A stretch of DNA of 64,000 bases from an uncultured Nitrospirales bacterium (lineage in GTDB: Bacteria; Nitrospirota; Nitrospiria; Nitrospirales; UBA8639), in the NCBI GenBank assembly GCA_951812745.1, contig OX638327.1, forward strand, positions 248,001-312,000, read 5' to 3'. The position numbers and the translations under genes are program-made. The notes beneath the pieces are model-generated. The model was not told the DNA's origin, made no database searches, and saw only the letters and a list, made by a program, of their open reading frames with translations. Below, in pieces: positions 1 through 8,891 of the stretch; positions within the stretch are counted from its first letter, which is position 1, and each line of letters begins with the position of its first letter.

Positions 1-993
1 ATGCAATTCTGGTGTTTGGGGGGCAATGAATACATGGAATGGACCGACCTGTTCCTCCACCCCAAGGCCATGGAATGGGTTGAAGATTTTCTGAAATACA
101 CCGACAAGAACATTCAGTTTTTCACGGTGGGCTTCGTCCACGTGCCGAAGATTCATCAGTTGGCGGCACAATATCCCGGACGGATCAATTTTGAATTATC
201 GGTCATTACCTTGAGCCAATACCGGCAACAGATGATGCCGCATGCCCCGTCCGTGCGGCACCTGATGAAAGTGCTGGACGGCCCTTCGGTATCGTCGGCC
301 AATTTTTACGCGTTCGACGAACATACCATGTCCAAGGACGCGAAGGAGATTTCGAAGATCAATCAAAAATGCGTTTTGTGGATGGGCTGTCTCACGCCCG
401 TGCGCGGTCTCAAAGAGGAGACCGCCAATCTCATGCGCCAGGGGCGGAAGGCACTGGGCATTGAAGCCGAACGGATTTATGACGCCGGGTTGCCGAATTT
501 GACGACGATTCACACCGAAGCCTATGTTACGGCGTTTCTGAATCGAAAGCGCATCGTGAGTGCGTTCGATTCCCTGGAACTGGAGAAAAAGGACACGGTC
601 GTGATGGCCGGGAGCGTCCACAAGATCCTGAACATGTATCGAAAGAACCGTGCTCGATACCTGTTCGTGCCGAATGCGACGCTGGGCGGTGATTCCGATT
701 GCACCGTGCTGCTGACGTTTGATGACATTCGTGAACGGTTGACCGATCAGAAGCGACTCCACATCCCCAAATGCGTGATGGAATCGGGACGGGGGACGAA
801 TATGGATATCAAGGGGGTGACCTTGGACGAATTTACGAAAAAGACCGGGGTGAAGGTCAAGGTCCTCCATAAAATCGACACCAAATTCGCCAATTCCCGA
901 CTTTACCGAAATGGGACCCTGCAAAATTTCGTAGAAGATTACGTCCGGAATCCCTGGGCTGCCGAATATGAAGCCCTCCCGTGCAGTGCGTAA
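1..993 (+). CDS. Radical SAM-like protein, C-terminal part (5' end cut by window)
   Basis: The reading frame is open from the first base, so the gene probably begins upstream and the ATG at position 1 need not be the true start. The first residues (LGGNEYMEW) resemble the glycine-rich GGE strand that follows the CxxxCxxC motif in radical SAM barrels; that cysteine motif would lie outside the window and is not seen. Residues 205-290 loosely recall the DUF512 C-terminal domain of NifB/MoaA-like Fe-S oxidoreductases. Assignment to the radical SAM superfamily is a weak inference; substrate unknown. It is followed 61 bp downstream by a PhzF-family gene on the same strand. Confidence 0.4.
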   Translation: MQFWCLGGNEYMEWTDLFLHPKAMEWVEDFLKYTDKNIQFFTVGFVHVPKIHQLAAQYPGRINFELSVITLSQYRQQMMPHAPSVRHLMKVLDGPSVSSANFYAFDEHTMSKDAKEISKINQKCVLWMGCLTPVRGLKEETANLMRQGRKALGIEAERIYDAGLPNLTTIHTEAYVTAFLNRKRIVSAFDSLELEKKDTVVMAGSVHKILNMYRKNRARYLFVPNATLGGDSDCTVLLTFDDIRERLTDQKRLHIPKCVMESGRGTNMDIKGVTLDEFTKKTGVKVKVLHKIDTKFANSRLYRNGTLQNFVEDYVRNPWAAEYEALPCSA

Positions 994-1053
994 CGTGGTG
1001 AGACCCTCCGGCGCCATCGTGCGGCAAGAGACGTCGCTTCCGGGTCCCTCCGT

Positions 1054-1986
1054 ATGACGACTCCCACCCGATCTCTCCAGTTTTACAAGGCGGACGTCTT
1101 TGCGGAAGAGCCGTTCGGCGGCAATCCCGTCGCCGTGATTCCCGATGGGACAGATTTGACCGAGCGGGAGTTCCAGCAGATTGCCCGTGAAATGAATCTT
1201 TCCGAGACCGTCTTTGTGGTGCCGCCGACGGACCCGGCTGCGATTGTCAAACTCCGCATCTTTACCCCAACCCAGGAAATTCCTTTTGCCGGCCATCCGG
1301 TGATCGGCACCTTTTACGTACTCAGTTCGTTACAGAAATTTTCCCTGCCGCAACCGGTGACGCGGTACGTTTTCGAATGCAACATCGGGCTCTTTCCCGT
1401 GGAGTTGCACGTGGTGGACGGGCAGGTGGACGGCGTCATGATGTCCCAGCCGAAGCCGCAATTCCTGGGAACGGTCGATGGCATCCAGGATCTCTACGAA
1501 GTCAGCCGGGCTCTGGGGATGAACAAGACCGCCATTACGGAAACGCATCTGCCCATCGAAGTGGTGTCGACCGGCTTGCCGGTCGCCATTGTCCCGGTCC
1601 GGACCCTGACCGCGGTAAAATCAATTCAGGCCGACCCGGCGGGCACCAAGGACATCTGCGATAAACTCGGTGCCAACGGCGTCATGGTCTTTACGACGGT
1701 GACCGTTGAAGAATGGGCGCACGTGCATACGCGCATGTTCGCGGCACCCATCGGGATATGGGAGGATCCGGCCACGGGAAGCGCCAGTGGAGCCCTCGGC
1801 GCGTATCTCGTCAAAAACGGAGTCGTGGACGTCGGCCCGACCACCGAAATGTTCATGGAACAAGGGTATGAAATCGACCGCCCCTCACGGATCACGGTCC
1901 AGGTGTTCTCTGATGATGATGCCATTCAAGAGGTCAAGGTGGGAGGACAAGCCGTCATGGTGGCCGAAGGGAAACTCCTGTTCTAA
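1054..1986 (+). CDS. PhzF family isomerase/epimerase-like protein
   Basis: A 310-residue protein of the PhzF (diaminopimelate-epimerase fold) family. Visible family motifs are GNPVAV near residue 24, NLSETVFV near 50 (its Glu is the general acid/base in PhzF), FAGHPVIGT near 75 and EDPATGSASGALGAYL near 235, so both pseudo-symmetrical halves are complete. PhzF itself isomerises trans-2,3-dihydro-3-hydroxyanthranilate, but most family members outside phenazine clusters have unknown substrates and no phenazine genes lie nearby. Length is normal for the family. The function beyond isomerase fold is not determinable here. Confidence 0.85.
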   Translation: MTTPTRSLQFYKADVFAEEPFGGNPVAVIPDGTDLTEREFQQIAREMNLSETVFVVPPTDPAAIVKLRIFTPTQEIPFAGHPVIGTFYVLSSLQKFSLPQPVTRYVFECNIGLFPVELHVVDGQVDGVMMSQPKPQFLGTVDGIQDLYEVSRALGMNKTAITETHLPIEVVSTGLPVAIVPVRTLTAVKSIQADPAGTKDICDKLGANGVMVFTTVTVEEWAHVHTRMFAAPIGIWEDPATGSASGALGAYLVKNGVVDVGPTTEMFMEQGYEIDRPSRITVQVFSDDDAIQEVKVGGQAVMVAEGKLLF

Positions 1987-1995
1987 AGAGAAATT

Positions 1996-2021
1996 GTCGG
2001 ATTACGCTCCGCTAATCCGAC
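1996..2021. repeat. REP-like palindrome, family A
   Basis: A 26-bp imperfect palindrome with arms GTCGGATTA and TAATCCGAC. The same hairpin recurs at 3306-3331, 3361-3386, 6627-6651, 25542-25567 and 25583-25610, always between genes. Confidence 0.7.
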
Positions 2022-2079
2022 CTACTCGCTGTTGGTCCCTCCCCTTTGTAAGGGGAGGTCAGGTGGGGTAGAGAAGCCC

Positions 2080-3111
2080 ATGAAAGCCGTCACCTTCCAT
2101 CGACACGGCGGCCCGGAACAACTTACGTTTGAAGACGTGCCGCTCCCTGCTCTCGAGGCCGGTGAAGTCCTGGTCCGGGTCAAAGCCTGCGCGCTCAATC
2201 ACCTGGACATTTGGATCCGTCAGGGGATACCCGGTTTCACGATCCCGCTTCCGCATATTTCCGGGTGCGACGTGAGTGGGGTGGTCGAACAAATCGGGGA
2301 AGGCACGGACGCGGCTTATCCGGTTGGACAACCCGTGGTCGTGTCCCCGGGCATCAGTTGTTGGCAGTGCGAATCCTGCCTGGCCGGGAAGGATAATTTC
2401 TGCCCGACGTATCATCTCCTGGGTGCCGGAGTTCACGGGGGCTATGCGGAATACGTCAAGGTGCCGGCAAGAAACCTCCTGCCCATGCCTCCCGGGTTGA
2501 CCTTTGAACAAGCGGCAGCCTACCCCCTGGTCTCGGTCACGGCCTGGCACATGGTGAAAACTCTGGCCGACGTTCGACCCGGAGAAACCGTGCTGGTGAT
2601 GGGCGCCGGGAGCGGCGTCGGCAGCATGGCGATCCAACTCGCCCGCCAGCTTGAAGCGCGTGTGATCAGCACGGTGGGGGCCAACGACAAAATCGAAAAA
2701 GCCCAAGCCATCGGTGCGGCATTGGTGATCAATCATGCCGAGGAGGACGTGACCCAACGTGTTCACGCGTTCACCGATGGCCGCGGGGTGGACGTGGTCA
2801 TCGAGCACATAGGGCAAGCGGTATGGGACCAGTGCCTGCGATCGTTGGCGCGCGGGGGACGGTTGATCACCTGCGGTGCGACGTCCGGACCGGAGAATCT
2901 CCTGGATGCGCGATACGTCTATTCCCGGCAATTGACGATCAGGGGGTCCTACATGGGCACCCGTGCCGAACTCCTGGAAGCCGGCCGGTTCATCGAAGCA
3001 GGGAGCGTCCGGCCGGTCGTGGATTCGATCTTGCCTTTGTCCGAGGCCCGTCAGGCACAGGAACGCATGCTCGCCCGCAAAATGTTCGGAAAAATCATCC
3101 TCGTGCCCTAA
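2080..3111 (+). CDS. Zinc-binding MDR-family dehydrogenase/reductase
   Basis: A 343-residue medium-chain dehydrogenase/reductase. The N-terminal GroES-like half carries the structural-zinc cluster CWQCESCLAGKDNFC near residue 95, and the Rossmann half carries GAGSGVGSMAIQLA near 175, which binds NAD(P). These indicate oxidation of an alcohol or reduction of an aldehyde/ketone, but the substrate is not predictable. I chose ATG 2080 (MKAVTFHRHGG, the canonical MDR beginning) rather than the upstream TTG/GTG-type start at 2032, because bases 2034-2066 belong to a dispersed C-rich/G-rich repeat. No obvious functional link with the upstream PhzF gene. Confidence 0.85.
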   Translation: MKAVTFHRHGGPEQLTFEDVPLPALEAGEVLVRVKACALNHLDIWIRQGIPGFTIPLPHISGCDVSGVVEQIGEGTDAAYPVGQPVVVSPGISCWQCESCLAGKDNFCPTYHLLGAGVHGGYAEYVKVPARNLLPMPPGLTFEQAAAYPLVSVTAWHMVKTLADVRPGETVLVMGAGSGVGSMAIQLARQLEARVISTVGANDKIEKAQAIGAALVINHAEEDVTQRVHAFTDGRGVDVVIEHIGQAVWDQCLRSLARGGRLITCGATSGPENLLDARYVYSRQLTIRGSYMGTRAELLEAGRFIEAGSVRPVVDSILPLSEARQAQERMLARKMFGKIILVP

Positions 3112-3457
3112 GCCCCCGAACGCTGACCCGCAAAGCCTGCCCCTACTACCCCCCTCACCCCGGCCCCCGGATCCAGTCCGGGGCAGGCTCTCTCCCTATT
3201 TCCCGCTTCATGCAGGAAATCGGGCGAGGGAGTGAATGAATAGAATTTCCTCTCCCTTGATGGGAGAGGATAAAGGTGAAGGTGATGAGTCTTGTAGTGA
3301 GATAGGTCGGATTGGCGTAGCGTAATCCGACACGGGCTGGCCTCGTCCCACCGCGAGGCTGTCAGGTTACGCTTCGCTAACCTGACTACGAACATTTCAT
3401 TCTGTCAGAGAATGAGAGCACATGTACGCTTCCCACCAATTCCACCATCAATCGTTG
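3112..3457. repeat. Intergenic stretch with two REP-like palindromes
   Basis: No gene is supported here. Two family-A palindromes lie at 3306-3331 and 3361-3386 in tandem, the second with GTCAGGTTA/TAACCTGAC arms. Being between a plus-strand and a minus-strand gene (convergent), they could act in transcription termination or mRNA protection; that role is inference. Confidence 0.6.
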
Positions 3458-3751
3458 TCAGGCAGTCGAAGCAGACGCGTGAAGCCGGAGGCCCAGGGCT
3501 CGTAAGACCTTGAGTACGGTAGCGAACTCAGGGTTGCCGTCGGGCGACAGTGCCTTGTACAGGCTCTCCCTACCCAAACCGGCTTCGGCGGCAACTTTCG
3601 TCATCCCCTTGGCCCTTGCAACGTCGCCCAACGCAGCCGCAATGAGTCCCGGGTCGCCGTCTTCGAAAGCCGCTTCAAGGTAGAGAACGATGTCCTCCTT
3701 GGTCTCCAGGTAATCCGCCGCGTCCCACGGCCGGGTCTGTATCTTTGCCAT
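3458..3751 (-). CDS. Antitoxin of a RelE/HigB-type module (HigA-like, XRE fold)
   Basis: A 97-residue protein matching the 'putative addiction module antidote' family (TIGR02684-like): an N-terminal DAADYLETKEDIVLYLEAAF segment followed by a helix-turn-helix around residues 45-75 (AKGMTKVAAEAGLGRESLYKAL) that would bind the operator. The gene lies 9 bp downstream of the toxin gene on the same strand, the toxin-first order usual for this family. It should neutralise the toxin and autorepress the operon. Confidence 0.85.
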   Translation of the reverse strand: MAKIQTRPWDAADYLETKEDIVLYLEAAFEDGDPGLIAAALGDVARAKGMTKVAAEAGLGRESLYKALSPDGNPEFATVLKVLRALGLRLHASASTA

Positions 3752-3760
3752 TGCCGCCTC

Positions 3761-4051
3761 CTATAGCGCTCGCGCCAGATTGCGCGCCTTTTCGATATCC
3801 TGATCCTGGGTACTCTTAACGCCGCCAGCCAGTAAGATCGCTAAAAATTGCCCTCGCCGTATGAAGTAAACGCGATAGCCGGGTCCGTAGTCGATGCGAA
3901 GCTCCGAGACGCCTTCCCCAACCGCTCGAACATTTCCGGGATTGCCCAATGACAGCCGCCTGATACGAGCGTTGATACGCGCCTTTGCCTGTTTATTCCG
4001 AAGCCGCCTGAACCATTGGGCATAGACATCGGTCTGGCGAATCTCAGGCAT
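3761..4051 (-). CDS. Toxin of a type II RelE/ParE-family module (HigB-like)
   Basis: A 96-residue basic protein of the RelE/ParE fold (TIGR02683-like 'addiction module killer'). It shows the family pattern ARINARIRRLSLGNPGNV, then VSELRIDYGPGYRVYF, and a C-terminal LLAGGVKSTQDQDIEKARNLA. Homologues are ribosome-dependent mRNA interferases, which is the likely role. It is first in a two-gene operon with the antitoxin. The region is flanked by repeat-rich intergenic DNA, fitting a mobile accessory module. Confidence 0.85.
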   Translation of the reverse strand: MPEIRQTDVYAQWFRRLRNKQAKARINARIRRLSLGNPGNVRAVGEGVSELRIDYGPGYRVYFIRRGQFLAILLAGGVKSTQDQDIEKARNLARAL

Positions 4052-4137
4052 TGCCTAATTGTATCCCAAAAGATACAGAAGTGCAAATAGACAAGTGAGA
4101 CAAATGCCTGTGAGGAACACAGAGGTGGCGGGAAACG

Positions 4138-4686
4138 TTACTTCCGCATTTCCCCGACGATATGCGGAAGTTCAGGAAGGATCAGGGCCTCCATGGCCAA
4201 GCGTACGGCTCCGCTCGAACCGGGAATCGAGAACAGCACGATCCCCTGATACAGGCCGGCCGTGGCACGGCTCAGCATTGCGGACGAGCCGATGTCTTTG
4301 TAGGACAGGTAGCGAAACACTTCGCCAAAACCCGGCAATCGCTTGTCCAGGAGGCCATCGACGGCTTCAAACGTGGAGTCACGCCGGGAAATGCCCGTTC
4401 CGCCGTTGATGATCAGAGCCTCGAGTTCCGGTTGCGCCCCCAATTGTCGGACCAACTCCCGGACTTCAACCGGCTCATCTTTCACCACGTGATAGGCGCC
4501 GATACGATGGCCGTGCTGCGTGAGCAACTCGCGAATAAGTTGCCCGCTTTTGTCGGTTTCCGGTGTCCGTGTATCACTGCACGTGATGATGCCGCACTCG
4601 ATGGAAACGGGCCCCCGGGCCTTGTGTTCGTCAGGGGGAGGTTGATGCCCGGGGTCATGCACGTGAGGGGCGTGTTGCGCGGGCAT
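4138..4686 (-). CDS. moaB: Molybdenum cofactor biosynthesis protein MoaB
   Basis: A 182-residue MoaB/MogA-type protein. IITCSDTRTPETDKSGQLI near residue 35 and the molybdopterin-binding loop GGTGISRRDSTFEAV near 95 are diagnostic, followed by GSSAMLSRATAGLYQGIVLFSIPGS. The family adenylates molybdopterin before molybdate insertion; MoaB is functional in some lineages and redundant in others. There is a His- and Pro-rich N-terminal extension of about 25 residues before the fold begins, so a later start is possible. The gene follows the ferredoxin gene by 15 bp, suggesting co-transcription. Confidence 0.9.
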   Translation of the reverse strand: MPAQHAPHVHDPGHQPPPDEHKARGPVSIECGIITCSDTRTPETDKSGQLIRELLTQHGHRIGAYHVVKDEPVEVRELVRQLGAQPELEALIINGGTGISRRDSTFEAVDGLLDKRLPGFGEVFRYLSYKDIGSSAMLSRATAGLYQGIVLFSIPGSSGAVRLAMEALILPELPHIVGEMRK

Positions 4687-4701
4687 GATGAGAAATCCGG
4701 G

Positions 4702-5028
4702 CTAAGTCCAAATGGAATCGGGATTGCATTGAGCGACCGGCGTTCCCTTTTTGATGTGTTCATCCAGGATCAAGGGCACGTGTTCTTCTTTGACCTGGGA
4801 ATACCAGATGCCGTCCGGGTACACGACCACGGTGGGTCCTTGCTCACAGGGACCGAGGCAGGTGCTTCCGGTCACGAGCACTTCTCCCGGTTGAACCCCC
4901 CGTTCCATCAGACCCATGTTGAGATTCATCAGGATATTTTGAGAGCCCGCTGCGCCACACGAAGGCTTCGGGTGCCCCGGGGGCCTGGTGTTGGTGCACA
5001 CGACAATATGATATTTCGGCTTGGGCAT
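4702..5028 (-). CDS. Thioredoxin-like [2Fe-2S] ferredoxin
   Basis: A 108-residue protein with the thioredoxin-fold [2Fe-2S] pattern: Cys near residue 9 (VVCTNTRPPGHPKPSCG) and a second pair in GSTCLGPCEQGPTVVVYPDG near 65-75, as in Shethna-type/NuoE-like ferredoxins. It is a small soluble electron carrier with unknown partner. I chose ATG 5028 instead of the upstream start at 5049 because AAAGGAG sits at the right distance before it. It heads a two-gene operon with moaB, hinting at redox support for a molybdoenzyme pathway (inference). Confidence 0.85.
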   Translation of the reverse strand: MPKPKYHIVVCTNTRPPGHPKPSCGAAGSQNILMNLNMGLMERGVQPGEVLVTGSTCLGPCEQGPTVVVYPDGIWYSQVKEEHVPLILDEHIKKGTPVAQCNPDSIWT

Positions 5029-5109
5029 GACGACTCCTTTCGGTATCAATACGTATGAGTGTTGGCAGAATATAACGGACTGGACAGCGTGAATGAGGCC
5101 ATTGAGGGG

Positions 5110-5556
5110 TTATTTCCTGGGTCGAAACAGTTCCCACATGTCGAGACATTCTTCCGGCAAGCCCCAGTGCGTGACTCCTTTCCTGACGAAGTTCAGGTAG
5201 TCATCCTTGACGCGAAATTTGCCGATAGGAATGGCCGCGTGGGTGGTGACCAGTTCTTTTTGTTCGTCTTCCGTCATCACGGTCACTTCCAGGTGTCGGA
5301 ATGCCCCTTCCGGGACCTCTCCGTCGAAGGCATCGAGGATTTTGAAATCTTCGTCGGTCAGTTCAAAAACCGCCCCCCACACGCGTTCTCCCGGTGACGG
5401 GGTGACGCTGGCCAAGCCGCATCGCCACTGTGAGGAAAAGCGCGGGAAGTGGATGGTGTGGTCCGGGAGGTAAGCCTTGAACAGAAACTTGTGTTCAGGG
5501 GTTCGTTTTTTTAACTGGTTCGGATGAAGATTGTCAGCATAAATAAAGACTCGCAT
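5110..5556 (-). CDS. Gamma-glutamylcyclotransferase-like (AIG2-type) protein
   Basis: A 148-residue protein beginning MRVFIYADNLHPNQL, with the internal patterns VWGAVFELTDEDFKILDAFDG and FRHLEVTV, which match the gamma-glutamylcyclotransferase/AIG2 cyclotransferase-like barrel, including an acidic residue in the EVPEGAF segment after the LDAFDG strand. The usual N-terminal YG...S/L loop is altered to YADNL, so catalytic activity is uncertain. It stands alone between moaB-ferredoxin and a YkgJ-type gene. Confidence 0.7.
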   Translation of the reverse strand: MRVFIYADNLHPNQLKKRTPEHKFLFKAYLPDHTIHFPRFSSQWRCGLASVTPSPGERVWGAVFELTDEDFKILDAFDGEVPEGAFRHLEVTVMTEDEQKELVTTHAAIPIGKFRVKDDYLNFVRKGVTHWGLPEECLDMWELFRPRK

Positions 5557-5708
5557 AGCGTGATTAGCCTCTCCTCAATCGTGATGATAAACATGTCTTT
5601 CTATCATAACGGCGCGTTTGCTTGTCAAGATTGTGTTCTTTTGGGCCGTCTGCCCAGTGGAGTTAAAAAACAGGATTGATAGGGAACTGAATTCCTTCGC
5701 GCAAGGGG

Positions 5709-6479
5709 CTAGGATTGTTGACGCAGCAATGTCAAGATTCTTGCCAGTCCCATTTCAAGCAAGGTTCCCCCGGTTTCATACGACTTGTTTTCGTCGGCAT
5801 GCCGGTCTGCCCAATCCAGGGCAACGGGGAGGGGAATCAAGCGCGCCGGGCCTCCGGTCAGCTTCGCCCACATCAGACTTAAGACCGTTGCGATGCGAAA
5901 CGGGACGGAGACAGGTTTGACGGCAGGCTGCGTCATGTCCTGGCAGAACTCAGCCGGGGATGTCACAAGGTATTCCCGGCACGCGGCTGGCCGAAACTCG
6001 TAGATGCTGCACGCTTCATCTTCGAGAAAGACACATGGCAGGCGCTGGGCGTAATAGGCTTGGTTGACGGGCTCCATATCCGCGTCGGACAACTGTGTGC
6101 GGGTTTCGGATAATTGCACGAGCCGGCCAAGGAGGCCTGCCTCGTTTAAGGTGTCCTTAAGCTTGGAAAGGCGATCAAGATAGCGGTCTCGTTGGGGTGC
6201 GGGCAATTGCTCGATCCGTTTCTTGAGAGTAAAGGCTTCCGGGGGAGAAACCGGGACCAGCACGCGGCAACAAGCGCCACACCCTTTTTTACAGGAAACC
6301 GTTTGCCCTGCCTGCTGCACTTTCGCTTCTTCGAGTTTGAGGGCTTGTTCTCCCAGGGAACGCATCAAGGGGACAATGTCGGACACTGGAATAAAACTTG
6401 TCGGCACGGAGATCTCGGCACGCAATTCGCCTGCCGGCGTCGGAACGGACAGGCGCAAGGTGTCGCGAGTTGAACTCAT
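5709..6479 (-). CDS. YkgJ-family cysteine-cluster (zinc/iron-chelating) protein
   Basis: A 256-residue protein. A CKKGCGACCR cluster near residue 65 and a second set around CVFLEDEACSIYEFRPAACREY near 150 define the CxxxCxxCC-type YkgJ/Flin domain, thought to bind zinc or an Fe-S cluster. The function of the family is unclear. ATG 6479 is preferred to the GTG at 6494 because GGAGG is spaced eight bases before it. The C-terminal 80 residues contain hydrophobic stretches but no clear transmembrane helix. Confidence 0.75.
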   Translation of the reverse strand: MSSTRDTLRLSVPTPAGELRAEISVPTSFIPVSDIVPLMRSLGEQALKLEEAKVQQAGQTVSCKKGCGACCRVLVPVSPPEAFTLKKRIEQLPAPQRDRYLDRLSKLKDTLNEAGLLGRLVQLSETRTQLSDADMEPVNQAYYAQRLPCVFLEDEACSIYEFRPAACREYLVTSPAEFCQDMTQPAVKPVSVPFRIATVLSLMWAKLTGGPARLIPLPVALDWADRHADENKSYETGGTLLEMGLARILTLLRQQS

Positions 6480-6626
6480 GGAGTCTGCCTCCACGTGGCA
6501 AGATACCCGCCGATCGTAGGGGCGGACCTATGTGTCCGCCCGATACGTTTCACTATAGGAAAACGTTCTTGCCTGACGCAAGGCCTTTCCTTTGTGTCAT
6601 TGCTACGACAATCAGCCCGAGGTTGA

Positions 6627-6651
6627 GTCGATTGGGGTAGCGTAATCCGAC
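6627..6651. repeat. REP-like palindrome, family A (degenerate copy)
   Basis: The right arm TAATCCGAC is intact but the left arm is degenerate (GTCGATTGG). It sits in the 180-bp gap between two minus-strand genes, just beyond the stop of the O-antigen ligase gene; nothing else is visible in this gap. Confidence 0.5.
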
Positions 6652-6658
6652 AATCCAA

Positions 6659-8878
6659 CTAACACGCGTTGGTTTGACACTCCTTGGCCGGCACCGTGAT
6701 CAGCGGCCATTCGACCACGGCACTGCAAAGTCCGGGGTGCCTGCATGCCTTGATGGTGTAGCGGTAGGAGCTTGGACCCTTCCTTCCGGGTGGGATAAAG
6801 GAGGTCCGGTTGGGGTTATAGGAAGTGAGGAGGAGGCGCCCTTTCCCGTTTTCTTGCCATTCCCTCACCTGGTGGTAGCCTGCGCCTTTGGAAGGTCGCC
6901 AGAGCAGCATATGGCGGCCATCGTCGAGTCGACGAACCTTGAGGAAGTCCGGCGGGTTGAGGACGGGGAGAAACACCGACCGGTAAGGGGCCAACTCCTG
7001 TGCCCGCTTGAGGTAGTGCCGTGCCACCGCGGCGTAGTCGGAGTCCGTCGACGCCACGACGTAATACAGCCGAGCTAGGCTTTGATAGATTTGCCAGTTT
7101 TCCGGCTCCGTTTGCGCGACCTCCATTGCCTCTTGCTCCGCCCATTTGAGCAGACGCATAGCGCGGTCGCTGTCCTCGGCCCGGATTTCCGTCCAATGGC
7201 GCATGAGATTGCGGAACAGTTGCCACCGGTACGTGTTCGCAAGAGGCTTGAAGCCGTCGATGCCCTCGGCCAGGACCTCCAACTGGGATGGTCTGGTCTG
7301 CACGTACTTCACGTCTGCGGCGTCGTAGATGGCCTGATGGACCCCGAGGCCGGTTACCGCTACCGCGGCCGCTGCCGCGGCAAGGGTGAGCCGCGCGCCC
7401 TTGCGGCGAAGCAGTGCTGTCCAGGCCGCGGACAGCCGTGCAGACAGCCGGGGTCGTTCGGTATCTGGGAACGTCTTTGTTTCCAGGTTGATGACGAAGC
7501 CGAGCAGCAGGATGGTTTGCAGCGAGCTAACCGCCGTTTCGAAGATGGATTGGATTTGGATCAAACCACCTGCTAACGCCGCACCGACGAATACCGTCAG
7601 GGCCTGCTCCCGTGGCTCCGCCTTTCTGGCGGCTCGCCAGACCACCAGGAACGTCGCCGACCAGAAGAATACATAGGCCGCGACACCCAGGATGCCCGTC
7701 GTGGCGGCGACTTCCACGAACTTCCCGTGGGCGTTGCCGTGAGGCTCCATGGTGGTGGCGTAGCCCGAGGCGAACCGGCCGAAGACCGTCGTGAAGTTGC
7801 CTGGTCCCCATCCCAGCACCGGACGCTCTGCGAATCCCGTGATGCCCGTTTGCCAGGCAGCCAGGCGGCTCTGAACACTTGGACGGTGCAGGTTAAGTGT
7901 GGTGATCTGCTCGCCGATTGTGACCCATGGCGTAAACGGGCTGTCGAGCACTGCCGTCGACGATGGGCCGGGGTGGAGCAAGCGGATACTGAGCAGGAGG
8001 ACGATCGCGCTGAGCGCGATCACGCGCCGCCAGCGCCCGCTGACGAGAAAGGCGTACGCGACGGCCACAAAACCAAGGCTCGCCCACAACCCCACGAATC
8101 CCGAGACCGCTCCGGCCAGCAGCAGTCCCCAGAAGTGAAGCGCGGCGACTCCTGCCCAGAAGAGTCCACCCCTCAACGGCGATTCCAGAGAAGCATGCCG
8201 CTTCGTGGGTGGTTTCCGGCGACGGCCATGCGGGTGTGGCCCCGTCGCGGTGGCAGGGATGCAGGAGTGCATTCCGAATCCCAGTGCAACGATTAGGTTC
8301 AGGAACATGTAGGTGCTGAGGTAGATTGAATTACCCAGCGGGCCGGCCATGCGTCGTGGAAATTCCTGCTCCGGCAGGTCATCATAGAAGGGCACATCCA
8401 GCTGGTGATACTTGGCAATGACCAGACAGGCCACCGTCAAGCTAACCCCTAGGTTGAGCGACAGAAGCGCCCGCCACTCGGAATCAGTGCGAAGGACCGA
8501 CACCAGGACCATCGCGAGCACGAACCAGTGTATGAGGTCCACCACGCCGAGCATTCGCTCGTACGCGGACCACATGCTGAGCTGGAAGCTGACCCCGAAG
8601 ACGGCGGAGAGCAGCGAGACGACAAGACCCACGGCAAGCAGAATCAGCAGCCAGGATCGAGGCGGGCGGTACTCCGGTTTCGTCAGCGCGAGCACCACCC
8701 ATAGCGCGAAGACGATTTCAATGATCGATCTCGACCAGATAGCCTTGCCGACCACGAACGGGAAGACGGTTCCCGTGGTGACCACGAACGGCGTGAACAG
8801 GAGGAGGGCGATGCCCGCGAGCACGCCGGTTCGCAACGCCTTGGCGGGTACTCGGAGCAAACCATCATGCAGATTCAC
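6659..8878 (-). CDS. O-antigen ligase-like membrane protein (Wzy_C family) with TPR-like tail
   Basis: A 739-residue polytopic inner-membrane protein. About a dozen hydrophobic segments precede the Wzy_C/WaaL periplasmic loop, which contains the hallmark GWGPGNFTTVFGRF and EPHGNAHGKFVEVAATTGILG. After the last membrane segment comes a soluble domain with helical repeats (WAEQEAMEVAQTEPENWQIY) and a C-terminal fibronectin-like strand region. Likely transfers or polymerises glycan. GTG 8878 (preceded by GGTGAGG) is chosen; the frame runs further upstream but there overlaps the sulfotransferase gene and reads as low-complexity Arg/Thr. It follows the sulfotransferase by 13 bp, so both may modify a surface polysaccharide. 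Confidence 0.8.
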   Translation of the reverse strand: MNLHDGLLRVPAKALRTGVLAGIALLLFTPFVVTTGTVFPFVVGKAIWSRSIIEIVFALWVVLALTKPEYRPPRSWLLILLAVGLVVSLLSAVFGVSFQLSMWSAYERMLGVVDLIHWFVLAMVLVSVLRTDSEWRALLSLNLGVSLTVACLVIAKYHQLDVPFYDDLPEQEFPRRMAGPLGNSIYLSTYMFLNLIVALGFGMHSCIPATATGPHPHGRRRKPPTKRHASLESPLRGGLFWAGVAALHFWGLLLAGAVSGFVGLWASLGFVAVAYAFLVSGRWRRVIALSAIVLLLSIRLLHPGPSSTAVLDSPFTPWVTIGEQITTLNLHRPSVQSRLAAWQTGITGFAERPVLGWGPGNFTTVFGRFASGYATTMEPHGNAHGKFVEVAATTGILGVAAYVFFWSATFLVVWRAARKAEPREQALTVFVGAALAGGLIQIQSIFETAVSSLQTILLLGFVINLETKTFPDTERPRLSARLSAAWTALLRRKGARLTLAAAAAAVAVTGLGVHQAIYDAADVKYVQTRPSQLEVLAEGIDGFKPLANTYRWQLFRNLMRHWTEIRAEDSDRAMRLLKWAEQEAMEVAQTEPENWQIYQSLARLYYVVASTDSDYAAVARHYLKRAQELAPYRSVFLPVLNPPDFLKVRRLDDGRHMLLWRPSKGAGYHQVREWQENGKGRLLLTSYNPNRTSFIPPGRKGPSSYRYTIKACRHPGLCSAVVEWPLITVPAKECQTNAC

Positions 8879-8891
8879 GGGAATCCGTACC

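Noticed and set aside
196-1296. A 366-codon minus-strand frame at the window start
   Set aside because: Antisense to the radical SAM-like and PhzF genes, which have strong family motifs on the other strand.
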